From NCBI GenBank assembly GCA_027451825.1, contig DAIDHZ010000006.1, positions 1 through 64,000 on the forward strand: DNA of 64,000 nt, written 5' to 3'. Positions 42,426-51,441 of the stretch are shown here, one piece after another. The notes under the pieces were generated by a model. It did not search any database, had not been told where the DNA came from, and worked only from the letters and a program-made list of their open reading frames with translations. The stretch comes from Chlamydiota bacterium. GTDB lineage: Bacteria > Chlamydiota > Chlamydiia > Chlamydiales > SM23-39. Made by a program: the position numbers and the translations under genes. The first letter of the stretch is position 1, and every line of letters starts with the position of its first letter.

Positions 42426-43270
42426 TCCAAAAGACCTTCGAGAACTGGAACGGCTACGCATCGGCAATTGACATCAGTTCCTGGATGGCCAGTATTTTTC
42501 GGTGGATTATCCCAACGAAATTTCTTGCCATCATGGGCTCTATGTGTCGCGCGGACTCTTTCATCGCCCGCCGTTTGCCAAACGTATTCTTCAATACCAA
42601 GCTCTTGCTGCCTGAGTTTAGTCAAGCTTGCATTCAGCTTTGATGTTTGATCTCGCGCAATTAGCTTTGCACGCCGTCTAGTTATTCCGAATCTCTCTTG
42701 GATGGATTGAGTCATTGAGTGAAATCTGCCCCCTTCCTGCAAGCCTCTTTCGATGATCTGTGCGACCTGATCGAGTTCTTGCTCTGGAATAGAGCGGATT
42801 AATTGAGCATTTTGGCTGCTGAACAATTTCAATTGATCTTGCAACCAGGGCTGATCGATGAAGATATCGATTCCGAAAACGGAATTATTTATCCTATCGA
42901 ACTGCCTTTTGTTGTATCTGGCGATCTCTACGCCAATTACGCTTGCTTCGACAATTGTTTGTTCAACTTTACCCTTTATAGCGCGTATAACAGAATTAAT
43001 CAACTTTTTTAGTTCATCTGAGAAGTCATCTCCTCTAGAAAGAGAGCCTGGATAGAGCCTCTCTACTTCAAAAATTAAAGAGGGGAGAGCGGGGATGATG
43101 ATCTCTTGAATATGCTTCTTTAAATCAGCGGTGAGAGAAAACAGAACGCGCCGATATTCTCTTTCTTGCGAAGAGGGAGGGTGCCATTTAGGAGGCTTTT
43201 TCATCTTGGTCGAGTTGACTTTACCCAAGCGCCTTTGTTTAATTTTAGCCAGTTGGTCGATGGATACCAT
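42419..43270 (-). CDS. Minor head protein (Mu gp30/SPP1 gp7 type)
   Basis: A 283-residue protein. The C-terminal domain (RFGITRRRAKLIARDQTSKL, NASLTKLRQQELGIEEYVWQ, DERVRATHRAHDGK, GHPGTDVNCRCVAVPVLEG) is the classic minor-head domain: a helix with ARDQ and a final (P)G.x.NCRC motif. The N-terminal half is helical. It sits directly after the portal gene. Confidence 0.85.
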   Translation of the reverse strand: MVSIDQLAKIKQRRLGKVNSTKMKKPPKWHPPSSQEREYRRVLFSLTADLKKHIQEIIIPALPSLIFEVERLYPGSLSRGDDFSDELKKLINSVIRAIKGKVEQTIVEASVIGVEIARYNKRQFDRINNSVFGIDIFIDQPWLQDQLKLFSSQNAQLIRSIPEQELDQVAQIIERGLQEGGRFHSMTQSIQERFGITRRRAKLIARDQTSKLNASLTKLRQQELGIEEYVWQTAGDERVRATHRAHDGKKFRWDNPPKNTGHPGTDVNCRCVAVPVLEGLLDI

Positions 43271-43272
43271 TG

Positions 43273-44736
43273 CTATAATGCTCCGCGATACCTAGATCCA
43301 ACTCCAGTAGACATAAAATCTGGCCCAATGCCCGGAGGGGGCGTTTCTTGAGCCGCTTTCTCTTTTTCCAATTCCTCTACTTCTTTTGGATCGAATCCAC
43401 CCTCCCGAGCCTCTAAATCGACCTCGGTATTCATTGACCATCGATTCCCTCCAAACCGAGAAACAGCTACTTCCGCCGCATCTAAAACTCCGCGATCAAG
43501 ATAGATGGCATCTGTTTCGGCAACGATTTTTCTAACAAGGGCCTCTTGCTCTTCTGTGTTTTGCCAGAGAGGCACGAATTGGACCGACCAATTCTCTGGT
43601 TCGATTCCGGCGAAGGATCCATCTTTAGAGAGCATAATGTAGCGAGTGAGTTTCTCGAGCATTGGCTTGAGCTTAGTCTCTTGCTCTTGCTTGACCATAT
43701 CGTAGAAGTTTCGGACGTCATTATCTCCTGTGGAATTTAATCCTGCTGCGCTTCTTCCAAAGAGCAAGGATATGGGGACGCCAGAGACCGCAGATAGAGC
43801 CAACATAAAACGGTCGAGAAGCTCAGGGACGCCAGAGATGTTAGTGGAAGATTTTTCATATTTCTCCTGAGCATCCAATATCATCGTATTGGTTGCACCT
43901 TTGGTTAAATTCAAAATATCCAAACGCTTCATCACCTGATTATCAGCGCATTGAGAAGCGATCAATTCGGCGAGATTAGGAATGGACAAGGTATAATTCA
44001 CGAAATCCTGCATGATGAGCCCGGCGTTGGCAAAGGCAGTGGAATAGTTTTTCAGCTCATTGTAAATTGACTGGATAAGAGGATCTCCCCAACCATTATT
44101 AAAATTTTGCTGCCTTGGGGGCAGAATTGACCAATCTGCGCGCAGAATGCGCGAGTGGTGCACATAGAAGAGCGCACCAGTGCGTGTGTCATTTACCGTA
44201 TAGACGTTGGGGAATCCATAATTTGGGCTGTTGAGATCTTTTTCAAAGGTTCCATCGCGGCTAAATGCTTGGAAGCGATCAAAGACATGCAACCATTTCA
44301 CATCTCGGATGTTTTTCTCATCGACCGGTTCCTCTAGAGGGAGTCCGTCCGCGATGCCCATTACGCATAACGCGCCTCCATAGAGCCTGGCCCAGCGAAG
44401 CACTGTAATTAAGCTGTAGCTGGCCTTGATGGACTCCATCTTAGAATTGATCTTTTGATCTGAATCGCCTTCAATTTCCCACCCTTGCCTGACCATTTCA
44501 GCAGGGACAATATCCATGATACGGCGCGTTATTCCGTCGGATCGATAAAGCTGATCTAGCTCTGCCTGTTCGAAGATTCGTTCTATCCAAAAGTGGGAGT
44601 GTACGTTTTTGTCTCGTCCTCGCATGCCAAGCCCTGTGAGGACATTGACCCAGCCGTCAGACTTGACGTTGCCGTCTTGGTGGGGAATACGGCTTTGTTC
44701 TTCTGCGGATTTTTTTTCGAAATTGTACGTGCCCAT
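43273..44736 (-). CDS. Portal protein (DUF1073 type)
   Basis: A 487-residue protein. WIERIFEQAELDQLYRSDGI, TRRIMDIVPAEMVRQGWEIE, ARLYGGALCVMGIADG, RILRADWSILPPRQQNFNNG, WGDPLIQSIYNELKNYSTA and GVPISLLFGRSAAGLNSTGD belong to the DUF1073 portal family. Twelve copies form the entrance ring of the capsid. GGGAGA precedes the ATG. The minor head gene follows immediately. Confidence 0.9.
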   Translation of the reverse strand: MGTYNFEKKSAEEQSRIPHQDGNVKSDGWVNVLTGLGMRGRDKNVHSHFWIERIFEQAELDQLYRSDGITRRIMDIVPAEMVRQGWEIEGDSDQKINSKMESIKASYSLITVLRWARLYGGALCVMGIADGLPLEEPVDEKNIRDVKWLHVFDRFQAFSRDGTFEKDLNSPNYGFPNVYTVNDTRTGALFYVHHSRILRADWSILPPRQQNFNNGWGDPLIQSIYNELKNYSTAFANAGLIMQDFVNYTLSIPNLAELIASQCADNQVMKRLDILNLTKGATNTMILDAQEKYEKSSTNISGVPELLDRFMLALSAVSGVPISLLFGRSAAGLNSTGDNDVRNFYDMVKQEQETKLKPMLEKLTRYIMLSKDGSFAGIEPENWSVQFVPLWQNTEEQEALVRKIVAETDAIYLDRGVLDAAEVAVSRFGGNRWSMNTEVDLEAREGGFDPKEVEELEKEKAAQETPPPGIGPDFMSTGVGSRYRGAL

Positions 44737-45182
44737 GTTCTCCCAAGGATAAAAAGCTTAAATGCAGTTCTTTGGGGAGATGGGTAATTTGAAATGGAAT
44801 CTTTAATTCCATTTTTGACTCTAGCACAGGTATATAAAAAAGAACAGCAAGTTTCCAGCTCTTTCTATTATCTGTTCTTTAACATGTAACATACAAACCC
44901 ATTAGATCTGCGTGGGCGTTTCTGTTACATTCTTCCAAGACAGTGGTTTCATCCGCCGCCTTTCGAAGGCGAAAACCCAGCGGATGACACAAAGATCTTG
45001 ATTTCATCCGCCGTCTTTCGTAAGCTTAAATCCAGCGGATCAAACATAAAACTCCGTTTCATCCGCCAAGGTTCAAATGGAGAAACCCAGCGGGTGAGAA
45101 AGATATATCGTAACCTATTGGTTTGTAGATAGATAAGAATCTAATAGTAAGGGATTAAAAAAAATTTAGCAGAGGGGAAGGT
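44737..45182. other. Noncoding interval between portal and cargo, with three repeats
   Basis: 446 bases without a supported gene. It contains the stem-loop repeats described at 44949-45097. The rest (44737-44945 and 45098-45182) shows nothing that can be named beyond AT-rich sequence and a GAGGGGAAGG ribosome binding site for the next gene. Confidence 0.5.
44949..45097. repeat. Three 55-bp-spaced stem-loop repeats
   Basis: Each unit begins TCATCCGCC and ends with GCGGATGA (units 44949-44987, 45004-45042 and 45059-45097; the second ends GCGGATCA, the third GCGGGTGA). The arms TCATCCGC/GCGGATGA can pair. In unit 1 the inner sequence CGCCTTTCGAAGGCG can pair too. The start-to-start distance is 55 bases twice. 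This could be a pac or cos-like packaging site, an operator, or a recombination boundary of the adjoining cargo island. Confidence 0.6.
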
Positions 45183-46682
45183 ATGGTAAAAAAGAACTCA
45201 AAACCCAAAGATTCCACAGAAAAAATCATTGGTCGGGTAAGAGAACAAGATCTATTGAAGGATCTTATAGGCTCGAAAAAAGCTGAATTTATAGCAGTAT
45301 ACGGCCGTCGTAGAGTTGGGAAAACCTATCTGATTAAAAATTTCGCGAGTTCTTTGCCATGCGTTTTTTTCCATGTCACAGGGCTACAAAATGGCACTTC
45401 TAAAGAGCAGCAAGAAGAGTTTTCAAAACAAATAGGAGTAACTTTTTATAATGGCGCATCCATGGCCCAAAGAGAGCGTTGGAGAGATGCTTTTGAGGAT
45501 TTAACCAAGGCTATTGAAGATGTTCCGAAAGATAAAACTGTGGTTTTATTCTTTGATGAGTTTCCTTGGATGGCAACACCGAGATCAAGGCTCCTCACAG
45601 CTCTGGAATTGTATTGGAATCGTTATTGGGTGTTTGACAAGCGCATCAAGCTAATCATTTGTGGTTCAGCGACTTCTTGGATTATTGAGAAAATTATCAA
45701 TAACAAAGGCGGTCTTCACAATAGAGTGACACGTACCATTCACTTAAAACCATTTTCCCTTTATGAAACGGAGAGTTTTTTAAAAGAACACCAAATCCGA
45801 CTCGAAAGGAGGCAGATTCTTGATCTCTACACTGTTTTAGGCGGTGTTCCTCTCTATTGGTCTTATGTGAGAAAAGGTCTTTCTGCTCACCAATGCATCG
45901 ATGAGCTCTGCTTTCAAAGCAACGGCCCTCTGGTAAAGGAATTTGATCGATTATTTCAATCGCTCTTCGAAGACCCAAAACCATACATGGATCTAATTCG
46001 GGTTCTAGCCAAGCATCACTATGGAGTTGGGCAAGCCGAATTGATTGCAAAGGCCAAGATTCCAGATGGAGGAACTGCTGTCCGTAGGTTGCACCAATTA
46101 GAAGAGGCCGGATTCATTACCAGTTTGGTTCCTTATGGGCATAAGGACAAAGGGGTGTATTACCTCATCGACGATGAATACAGCTTATTCTACTTACGAT
46201 GGATTGAGCCAAATCTAAAAACTGTCGCTAAAAAACAGATAAATGAGGGGTTTTGGCTATCTCAATCTAGCCAGCCAAGTTGGAAATCTTGGGCAGGATA
46301 TGTGTTCGAGTCTATTTGCTACAAACACATTGATCAAATTCGTCGTGCTTTAAAGATTGACCCAGGAGCTCATGTAGGAACCTGGAGATTTGCTCCAAGA
46401 ACAAAAGATGGAGAAGATGGAGCGCAAATCGATTTGCTTTTTGATCGGATGGACGGGGTCATCACTATTTGCGAAATTAAAAGCTCTGACAGCCCATTTG
46501 CGATCGATAAATCATATTCTCAGGAACTCACTCGGAAAGTAGACATATTTAAAAAACAAACGAGAACTAAAAAACAGATCTTTATTGCAATGATTACTAC
46601 GCGTGGCTTAAAGCAAACTATCTACTCTGAAGAACTTATTGCAGATCAAGTGACTCTTGAAGATCTATTTAAAGAGGTGTAA
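45183..46682 (+). CDS. AAA ATPase with C-terminal nuclease domain (DUF234 type)
   Basis: A 499-residue protein of the archaeal-type ATPase family. Walker A GRRRVGKT is at residues 41-48, Walker B LFFDEFPW with D125, a sensor-type CGSATSWI, and the C-terminal part (QIDLLFDR with D417, CEIKSS with E431 and K433) forms a PD-(D/E)XK site. Members occur sporadically in symbionts and environmental bacteria; their role is uncertain, possibly nucleic-acid defence or effector activity. GGGGAAGG lies before the ATG. It stands on the opposite strand to the phage late genes and is the first gene of the cargo island. Confidence 0.75.
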   Translation: MVKKNSKPKDSTEKIIGRVREQDLLKDLIGSKKAEFIAVYGRRRVGKTYLIKNFASSLPCVFFHVTGLQNGTSKEQQEEFSKQIGVTFYNGASMAQRERWRDAFEDLTKAIEDVPKDKTVVLFFDEFPWMATPRSRLLTALELYWNRYWVFDKRIKLIICGSATSWIIEKIINNKGGLHNRVTRTIHLKPFSLYETESFLKEHQIRLERRQILDLYTVLGGVPLYWSYVRKGLSAHQCIDELCFQSNGPLVKEFDRLFQSLFEDPKPYMDLIRVLAKHHYGVGQAELIAKAKIPDGGTAVRRLHQLEEAGFITSLVPYGHKDKGVYYLIDDEYSLFYLRWIEPNLKTVAKKQINEGFWLSQSSQPSWKSWAGYVFESICYKHIDQIRRALKIDPGAHVGTWRFAPRTKDGEDGAQIDLLFDRMDGVITICEIKSSDSPFAIDKSYSQELTRKVDIFKKQTRTKKQIFIAMITTRGLKQTIYSEELIADQVTLEDLFKEV

Positions 46683-46694
46683 TCCCGGTAGGAT

Positions 46695-46790
46695 TTGATG
46701 GAGATCAGTTGGTGGTTAGGTGGTTAAGTAGATCGATTTTTCATAGAGGATTCTGATGGTTGTTTGATGGCTGAAAGCTGGTTTTTTATA
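46695..46790. repeat. TGG-rich repeat tract downstream of the ATPase
   Basis: TGG and TGATGG words recur (ggagatcagttggtgg, ttaggtggttaagtag, gatggttgtttgatgg), as in the other CCA/TGG tracts of the window. Confidence 0.4.
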
Positions 46791-46791
46791 A

Positions 46792-46813
46792 TTGGGAAAC
46801 AGCTGTTTCCCAA
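46792..46813. terminator. Perfect 22-bp palindrome
   Basis: TTGGGAAACAG followed directly by its reverse complement CTGTTTCCCAA. It lies between the ATPase and the next plus-strand gene. A following T-run is weak (ATGCTTTAAATAAAGTTTTTT), so it may be a terminator or a protein-binding operator. Confidence 0.4.
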
Positions 46814-46880
46814 ATGCTTTAAATAAAGTTTTTTGGTAGTGTCCATTAAGAAGGATGGACTAATTTAAAGAGGGGAGTAG

Positions 46881-47111
46881 ATGGGGGAGTTTAGAGATTT
46901 TTTAAGAGAGGATAATTTTCTATCCAGGGCGGTGACGTTTGGAATGATCCCCCTTTGTTGGCGGATTTCTATTGGGCTTGCTCGACGATTCGAATATGAA
47001 GATCACTTGATGCTGATTGGAATTATAGGGATCTGGGTCGGTGTTGTGGTCGGCCATCAACTTTATTATCGATGGCTTTTCCCAGAGAAGAACAAACCTA
47101 AAGAGTGTTAG
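46881..47111 (+). CDS. Small membrane protein
   Basis: A 76-residue protein with two hydrophobic segments (LSRAVTFGMIPLCWRISIGL and LIGIIGIWVGVVVGHQLYYR). GAGGGGAG lies before the ATG. Its 3' end overlaps the end of the convergent secreted-protein gene 47108-47851 by four bases. No family recognised. Confidence 0.5.
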   Translation: MGEFRDFLREDNFLSRAVTFGMIPLCWRISIGLARRFEYEDHLMLIGIIGIWVGVVVGHQLYYRWLFPEKNKPKEC

Positions 47112-47851
47112 GAAGAAGCTTCGCTTTTCATTTTCTCAATCACTGATTCCGGTATTGCTCCAAACTCGAAAGTCTTTCGAAATTCAAGAATCTCTCGCTT
47201 TAGCCTTTCGACATGCTTCTTGGGTTCATGTTTTTGACCCGGGAGAGTCACTAGCTGATTACTCAGCACAGCTAGTTTATCTTTGTCTTGGAAGATTAGG
47301 TATCCTCTAGTAGAGGGAACGTGCTGGCCATTTGGGGCTTTTAGGACAGACATTTTCTCGATCGAAATGGCTGCAAAGAACATATTGTCCCCCAGCATTT
47401 CCTCTTTTAAAACTGTTATGCCCTGAGCGTTATCCACACTCTTGAGAATCCCAATCCCAAAGCCTTCAAAAGCATCTTTGAGTTCTTTTTCCCCTGATGT
47501 TTTTTTCTCTAGACCAGGAAGAAGAATGATCTCAGCTTTTTTGAAGTCAGCTAGGGCATTGTAAAAGCCAACACAGGCTGCCTGCTCTAATAACCCATCC
47601 TGGGCTGTATAGCTTCCTTCGCCAAAATCATAGGCTTGGCAGGAAAAAACGCCTTTTGGGGCATGATAACGCCCCTCGGATATCTTCCCTTGTAATGGAG
47701 GGATTTTCCCATCCTCAGGAGGGAAAATTTCATCGCGCGGGAGGTCTTTGGTTGATTCCTTGCTTTGATCTGTCGCGGCAAAAACAGAAGTAGAAAGTAA
47801 TATTAATGATAAAATTAAATATTTATGTTTAAAAAACTTTCTAACTAACAA
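47108..47851 (-). CDS. Secreted protein with signal peptide
   Basis: A 247-residue protein. Residues 1-26 (KYLILSLILLSTSVFA) form a signal peptide with a likely cleavage after VFA. The mature part is beta-rich with GVFSCQAYDFGEGSYTAQDG and DNMFFAAISIEKMSVLKAPN. It starts with TTG five bases after GAGGT. No family is recognised; a periplasmic or secreted host-interaction protein is a guess. Confidence 0.55.
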   Translation of the reverse strand: MLVRKFFKHKYLILSLILLSTSVFAATDQSKESTKDLPRDEIFPPEDGKIPPLQGKISEGRYHAPKGVFSCQAYDFGEGSYTAQDGLLEQAACVGFYNALADFKKAEIILLPGLEKKTSGEKELKDAFEGFGIGILKSVDNAQGITVLKEEMLGDNMFFAAISIEKMSVLKAPNGQHVPSTRGYLIFQDKDKLAVLSNQLVTLPGQKHEPKKHVERLKREILEFRKTFEFGAIPESVIEKMKSEASS

Positions 47852-47970
47852 AATTACCTCAACTAATTTTTTTAATTAGAGAATTATAGTCTTGATCTGA
47901 TTTTAACGGAATACAATAAATTAGTTTGCGGCAAAGGTCTAAACTGATATGAGGGGGAAAGGGGATTAAT

Positions 47971-49179
47971 ATGAAAAGTTCAAGCTTACCAGCCCAAGGA
48001 AACCTTCTCGAGTGGAACTCTTTGATTGCTAAAGGGGATTTGGCCACTATTCAACGCATGGTCGAGAGAGGGGATCTCTTTTATAAAGACAAACTCGGGG
48101 AGTGTGGACTGTCTCCACTGCATCTTGCAGTTTGGCATAACCAGCCGGAAGTATGCCGATTTCTGATTTCTCATAAAATTTCTCCATCGGTCGAAGAAGG
48201 ATTCAGTTTGAAAACACCTCTTCATATTGCTGCCTATTTTGGGCATCTTGAAGTAGCTGATGTCTTGTTAGAGCTTGGAGCGAAAGTAACCGGGAGCAAA
48301 GCTAGAGATTTTCTTGGATGCCATCCCATGCACTATGCCGCTCTGGGCGAGCAAGAAAAAATGCTCTTTCTGTTCTTAGGGATGACTCATTTGATTGGTC
48401 CCACTGGATCAAAACCAGATTTCACACCCAAGACAGGCTGTACTATAGGGAATATCCTCGATATCCTAATCAGAAAACAAAACTTTGATTTATGCGACTT
48501 GATTTCCTCATCGGTAGGGATCTCAATTGTAGAGACAAATCCAAGACGAGAGTCGACTCTTTATGTGGGATACGGCAATGAAAATACATGGACCCCTTTT
48601 CACAGCGCAGCTGTGTTAGGAGATAAAAGAATCGTCGAGATGCTTGTCCGTAAATTCCCATATGCTTATTGCTTTTGCGAAGAGTTTGCTCATCTTTTTG
48701 ATTATTCCCCTTCTGACGTCGCTTTAATGGAAGGGTGTACGGAAATTGCCAAAATACTCGAAGGAGTGAAAACGGTGGAAAGCTGCCGTCAAGCCCTTAA
48801 CTGCTATTCTCCCAAGGCTAATGCTCCTGCTTATGCTGGAGACCTTTTGAAAGCTATCCTAGAGCGCGATTTCATTTTGTTGGACAAATTGATTGTTGAG
48901 CACGGAGATGGCATCCTCTATCTACCTAACTTCGACGAATCTGATAGGGGATTCTATAGGGAGCAAAAAGATCTGAATGCCATTTCTCTCGTTTCAAGGC
49001 TATTCTGCTTTTCTTTTGCTGAATGGGTGAAGAAGAGAAATATTCTTATTCCTCCTGCAGCATTTCTAGAAAGAGACACTAAAGAACTGGTCTTCTTCAA
49101 TTGGCTGATGCTTGATCAACAGCCATATGCTACCGGCTTTTTCAAAAAAGTTAGCGCGGAAATCGCCCAATTATCCTAG
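47971..49179 (+). CDS. Ankyrin-repeat protein, putative effector
   Basis: A 402-residue protein. At least three ankyrin repeats are visible: LSPLHLAVWHNQPEVCRFLI, KTPLHIAAYFGHLEVADVLL and HPMHYAALGEQEKMLFL, with a further TPFHSAAVLGDKRIVEMLVR after a linker. Ankyrin proteins of intracellular bacteria and their phages often act inside eukaryotic hosts. No signal peptide or transmembrane region. The C-terminal 150 residues have no recognised domain. A GGGGA precedes the ATG. Whether it is secreted is unknown. Confidence 0.75.
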   Translation: MKSSSLPAQGNLLEWNSLIAKGDLATIQRMVERGDLFYKDKLGECGLSPLHLAVWHNQPEVCRFLISHKISPSVEEGFSLKTPLHIAAYFGHLEVADVLLELGAKVTGSKARDFLGCHPMHYAALGEQEKMLFLFLGMTHLIGPTGSKPDFTPKTGCTIGNILDILIRKQNFDLCDLISSSVGISIVETNPRRESTLYVGYGNENTWTPFHSAAVLGDKRIVEMLVRKFPYAYCFCEEFAHLFDYSPSDVALMEGCTEIAKILEGVKTVESCRQALNCYSPKANAPAYAGDLLKAILERDFILLDKLIVEHGDGILYLPNFDESDRGFYREQKDLNAISLVSRLFCFSFAEWVKKRNILIPPAAFLERDTKELVFFNWLMLDQQPYATGFFKKVSAEIAQLS

Positions 49180-49226
49180 AGAATATTGTGATTGAAGCTT
49201 ACTCTTTATTTGAATAGAATAAGCCT

Positions 49227-49773
49227 ATGAATGCTCATCAAAAACACGATACCCTTGTCAACGAATATACAGAATCTGCTCAAACAGTGCGCAGATTCCG
49301 GATGTATGCTTTTGCTTTTCAAGCAATAATATGGGTATTGTTGTTTTGTCTAAGAAGCCTGCATGTCCCGCAGGTGAATTTGATTGCCGCCATTCTATTT
49401 GGGATTTTTCTCCTGAGCCGTGTCAGAGACTTTAACCTTCGGAGAAATCTTGACATCCGAATGAGTCAGGTTACCTTGGAAGGGGTCAAACTAGAGCGGA
49501 GCAATCCGAGATTAGAAACCTTCTTCCACCAAGTTTTGGAGCAATTCGGGCTTATTCGAATTTTCATACTTTAGGGCTATGTTCGATGTAATGGCTCTTT
49601 ATTTTTTTGTCAGTTCGGCATATCGACTAGTCTCAGACTACAACCCTGATCTTGCCATGAGCATAAAAACGTTTTATCCAGCTATTGGCCTATTAGGATT
49701 TTTTCTCAGTGATCTCTACTATAAGCCGCTTAAATCGATGATGCGCGCCAAGCAAGAAGCCTTTTCAAGCTAA
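49227..49773 (+). pseudogene. Membrane protein with frameshift, paralogue of 49892-50446
   Basis: The first frame (49227-49574, 115 residues) ends with FGLIRIFIL and a stop; the second (49579-49773) continues the family with MFDVMALYFFVSSAYRLVSD to the C-terminus. Read through a one-base change near the T-run at 49561, IRIFSYFRAMFDVMALYFF lines up with TNILVQRSLVNVIALGAIGY of the intact paralogue. The shared features are HQxxLxEY at the N-terminus, ILEGVxLE, a FHQ(I/V)L segment, and four hydrophobic segments. A sequencing error or a real inactivation could explain it. Confidence 0.6.
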
Positions 49774-49891
49774 AAAGGCGATTGGCAGATTCAGTTCGTT
49801 TTGCTATTGAATTGGGTTGGGTTTTATGGGCATTTCTTCATAGCTACCTGGATAAATTAATATCTTGAAGATTTGAGCGAATTTTAGTACA

Positions 49892-50446
49892 TTGACCCCT
49901 ATGAATATTCGGCAAACTCATCAGTCCCTATTGGAAAAATATGACGGTGGTACTCGGGTGATTAAAAAGCTCGGTACAAATGGCATGGTCATGCAGATAT
50001 GCATTATCATGTCCATCAATGGCTGGAAACATAGCGGAATTGCTTACTATGAAACAGGTGCACCATTTCTTTTCTGTTTGTCTCTTTATTTTCTGATCAA
50101 AGACTTCCTCACAATGCTTCGAATAGAGAGCAATATGGCTCAAATAATTTTAGAGGGAGTTTCGCTAGAAGCTAAAAATAGCTCGGGCGATAAGGTTTTC
50201 CATCAAATACTGCGCTCCTTCAATTTCACGAACATTCTAGTTCAACGGTCTCTTGTCAATGTAATCGCATTAGGCGCCATAGGTTATTTCATGCTTGATT
50301 TTATCAATGCCGTCTACCCTGATGTTCACATCAGTCGTTGGGTTTTAAGCCTATTCGCTTTTATCCCTAGCGTCCTTGCATCTAAGATGTACTACGATTC
50401 TCTAAAAGATCTGGACGAAGCTAAGTCCAGGGTTTTTGCTCAATAG
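49892..50446 (+). CDS. Small membrane protein of a three-member family
   Basis: A 184-residue protein with four hydrophobic segments (MVMQICIIMSINGWKHSGIA, PFLFCLSLYFLIKDFLTML, VNVIALGAIGYFMLDFINAV, WVLSLFAFIPSVLASKMYY). It shares the cytoplasmic phrase AQIILEGVSLEAKN with 49227-49773 and with 56664-57227. The function is unknown; the family may be specific to this mobile element and its host group. Confidence 0.65.
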   Translation: MTPMNIRQTHQSLLEKYDGGTRVIKKLGTNGMVMQICIIMSINGWKHSGIAYYETGAPFLFCLSLYFLIKDFLTMLRIESNMAQIILEGVSLEAKNSSGDKVFHQILRSFNFTNILVQRSLVNVIALGAIGYFMLDFINAVYPDVHISRWVLSLFAFIPSVLASKMYYDSLKDLDEAKSRVFAQ

Positions 50447-50452
50447 CTACCG

Positions 50453-51430
50453 TTACCAGACAAGCTGCACTTTCTCTGTCGCATTGCTCTCTTGAGACGT
50501 TTTATCATAAGCGCAGACCATAGCTGCATTTGAATGCCCCGTGACTTTCATGATATCGGTGTCCTGAAATCCCTGTTGTTTGAGATAGGTGACCGTAGAA
50601 GCTCTCAAAACATGAGGGGTTACCTTAAACGGGACACCTGCGGCTTTTCCTGCCTTATCAAAAGTCTGAGCGAGCCTGGTCATCATGACAGGTTTTCCAG
50701 AACGAGTGATAAACACGAGGCCCGTTCTTTCTCCAATGAAGAGCTTTAGCCTATCCATGATGCTTTGAGGATAGGTGATCACCGTGGATTTTTTCGTTCC
50801 CTTGGTCTTAGATTGTTCAAATAGGATCTTTCGACGATCCCAATCGATTTGACGGATTTGAAGAGATAAGACCTCATTTGCCCTTTTGCCGCCTTGGAGG
50901 ATAAGTTTTGCAATCAAGCACTCTCTTGGACTGATCTGTTCTAAAGCCTCTAAAAAGGCTATCCATTGCGCTTGAGACATTGCTAGAGTCTTTACCTTAT
51001 CGTAGACGCGGAAAAAGGTTTTAGAATGGCCTTCTCTATTAGAAATCGCTCTTGCGATCATCCCTTGAGAGCGTCGATGGAGAAATCGGGTAAATGAAAT
51101 ATAGCAAGCAGCTCGAGATTGCCGACTGCATTCTGTCCATTCATCAACTAATTTGATCTGATCAATGATAGCTTCATGATTGACTAAGGCGAAGGCTTGA
51201 AGGCTTAAAAGAGGGGATAGAAGCCCCTTTTCAGCCAATCGACGTAATCCTGACTGGTAATTGATCCGAGTTCTTGGATTTAACGTAGCGAGCCATATCT
51301 CTGCCGCTTGCTGAACTGAAATCTGTTCTAGTTGCTGCCAAACCTTTTGAGATTGGTAGCTCTTTGCCTCTTCAAAGGTGTTAGCTACTTGTATCGATTG
51401 TGGATTTATAACCGTTGTCGTCAGTGACAT
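50453..51430 (-). CDS. Tyrosine recombinase, related to chlamydial plasmid integrases
   Basis: About 325 residues from the ATG at 51430, which has GGAG with six bases spacing. The catalytic domain shows LILQGGKRANEVLSLQIRQI (first Arg), the beta-hairpin KTKGTKKSTVITYP (Lys), HVLRAS (His and second Arg) and GHSNAAMVCAYDK (His and Tyr nucleophile). Sequence style and length match the pGP7/pGP8 integrases of chlamydial plasmids and XerC/D. A dif/lox-like palindrome lies just upstream (51442-51475). It probably resolves replicon multimers or integrates the element. Confidence 0.85.
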   Translation of the reverse strand: MSLTTTVINPQSIQVANTFEEAKSYQSQKVWQQLEQISVQQAAEIWLATLNPRTRINYQSGLRRLAEKGLLSPLLSLQAFALVNHEAIIDQIKLVDEWTECSRQSRAACYISFTRFLHRRSQGMIARAISNREGHSKTFFRVYDKVKTLAMSQAQWIAFLEALEQISPRECLIAKLILQGGKRANEVLSLQIRQIDWDRRKILFEQSKTKGTKKSTVITYPQSIMDRLKLFIGERTGLVFITRSGKPVMMTRLAQTFDKAGKAAGVPFKVTPHVLRASTVTYLKQQGFQDTDIMKVTGHSNAAMVCAYDKTSQESNATEKVQLVW

Positions 51431-51441
51431 TTGAATCTCCA

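Noticed and set aside
44949-45097. CRISPR-like array
   Set aside because: Only three units, repeats are inverted-arm stem-loops with unequal interiors, no cas genes nearby.
49579-49773. Independent 64-residue gene
   Set aside because: It aligns with the C-terminal half of the intact paralogue 49892-50446, so it is the second part of a frameshifted gene.
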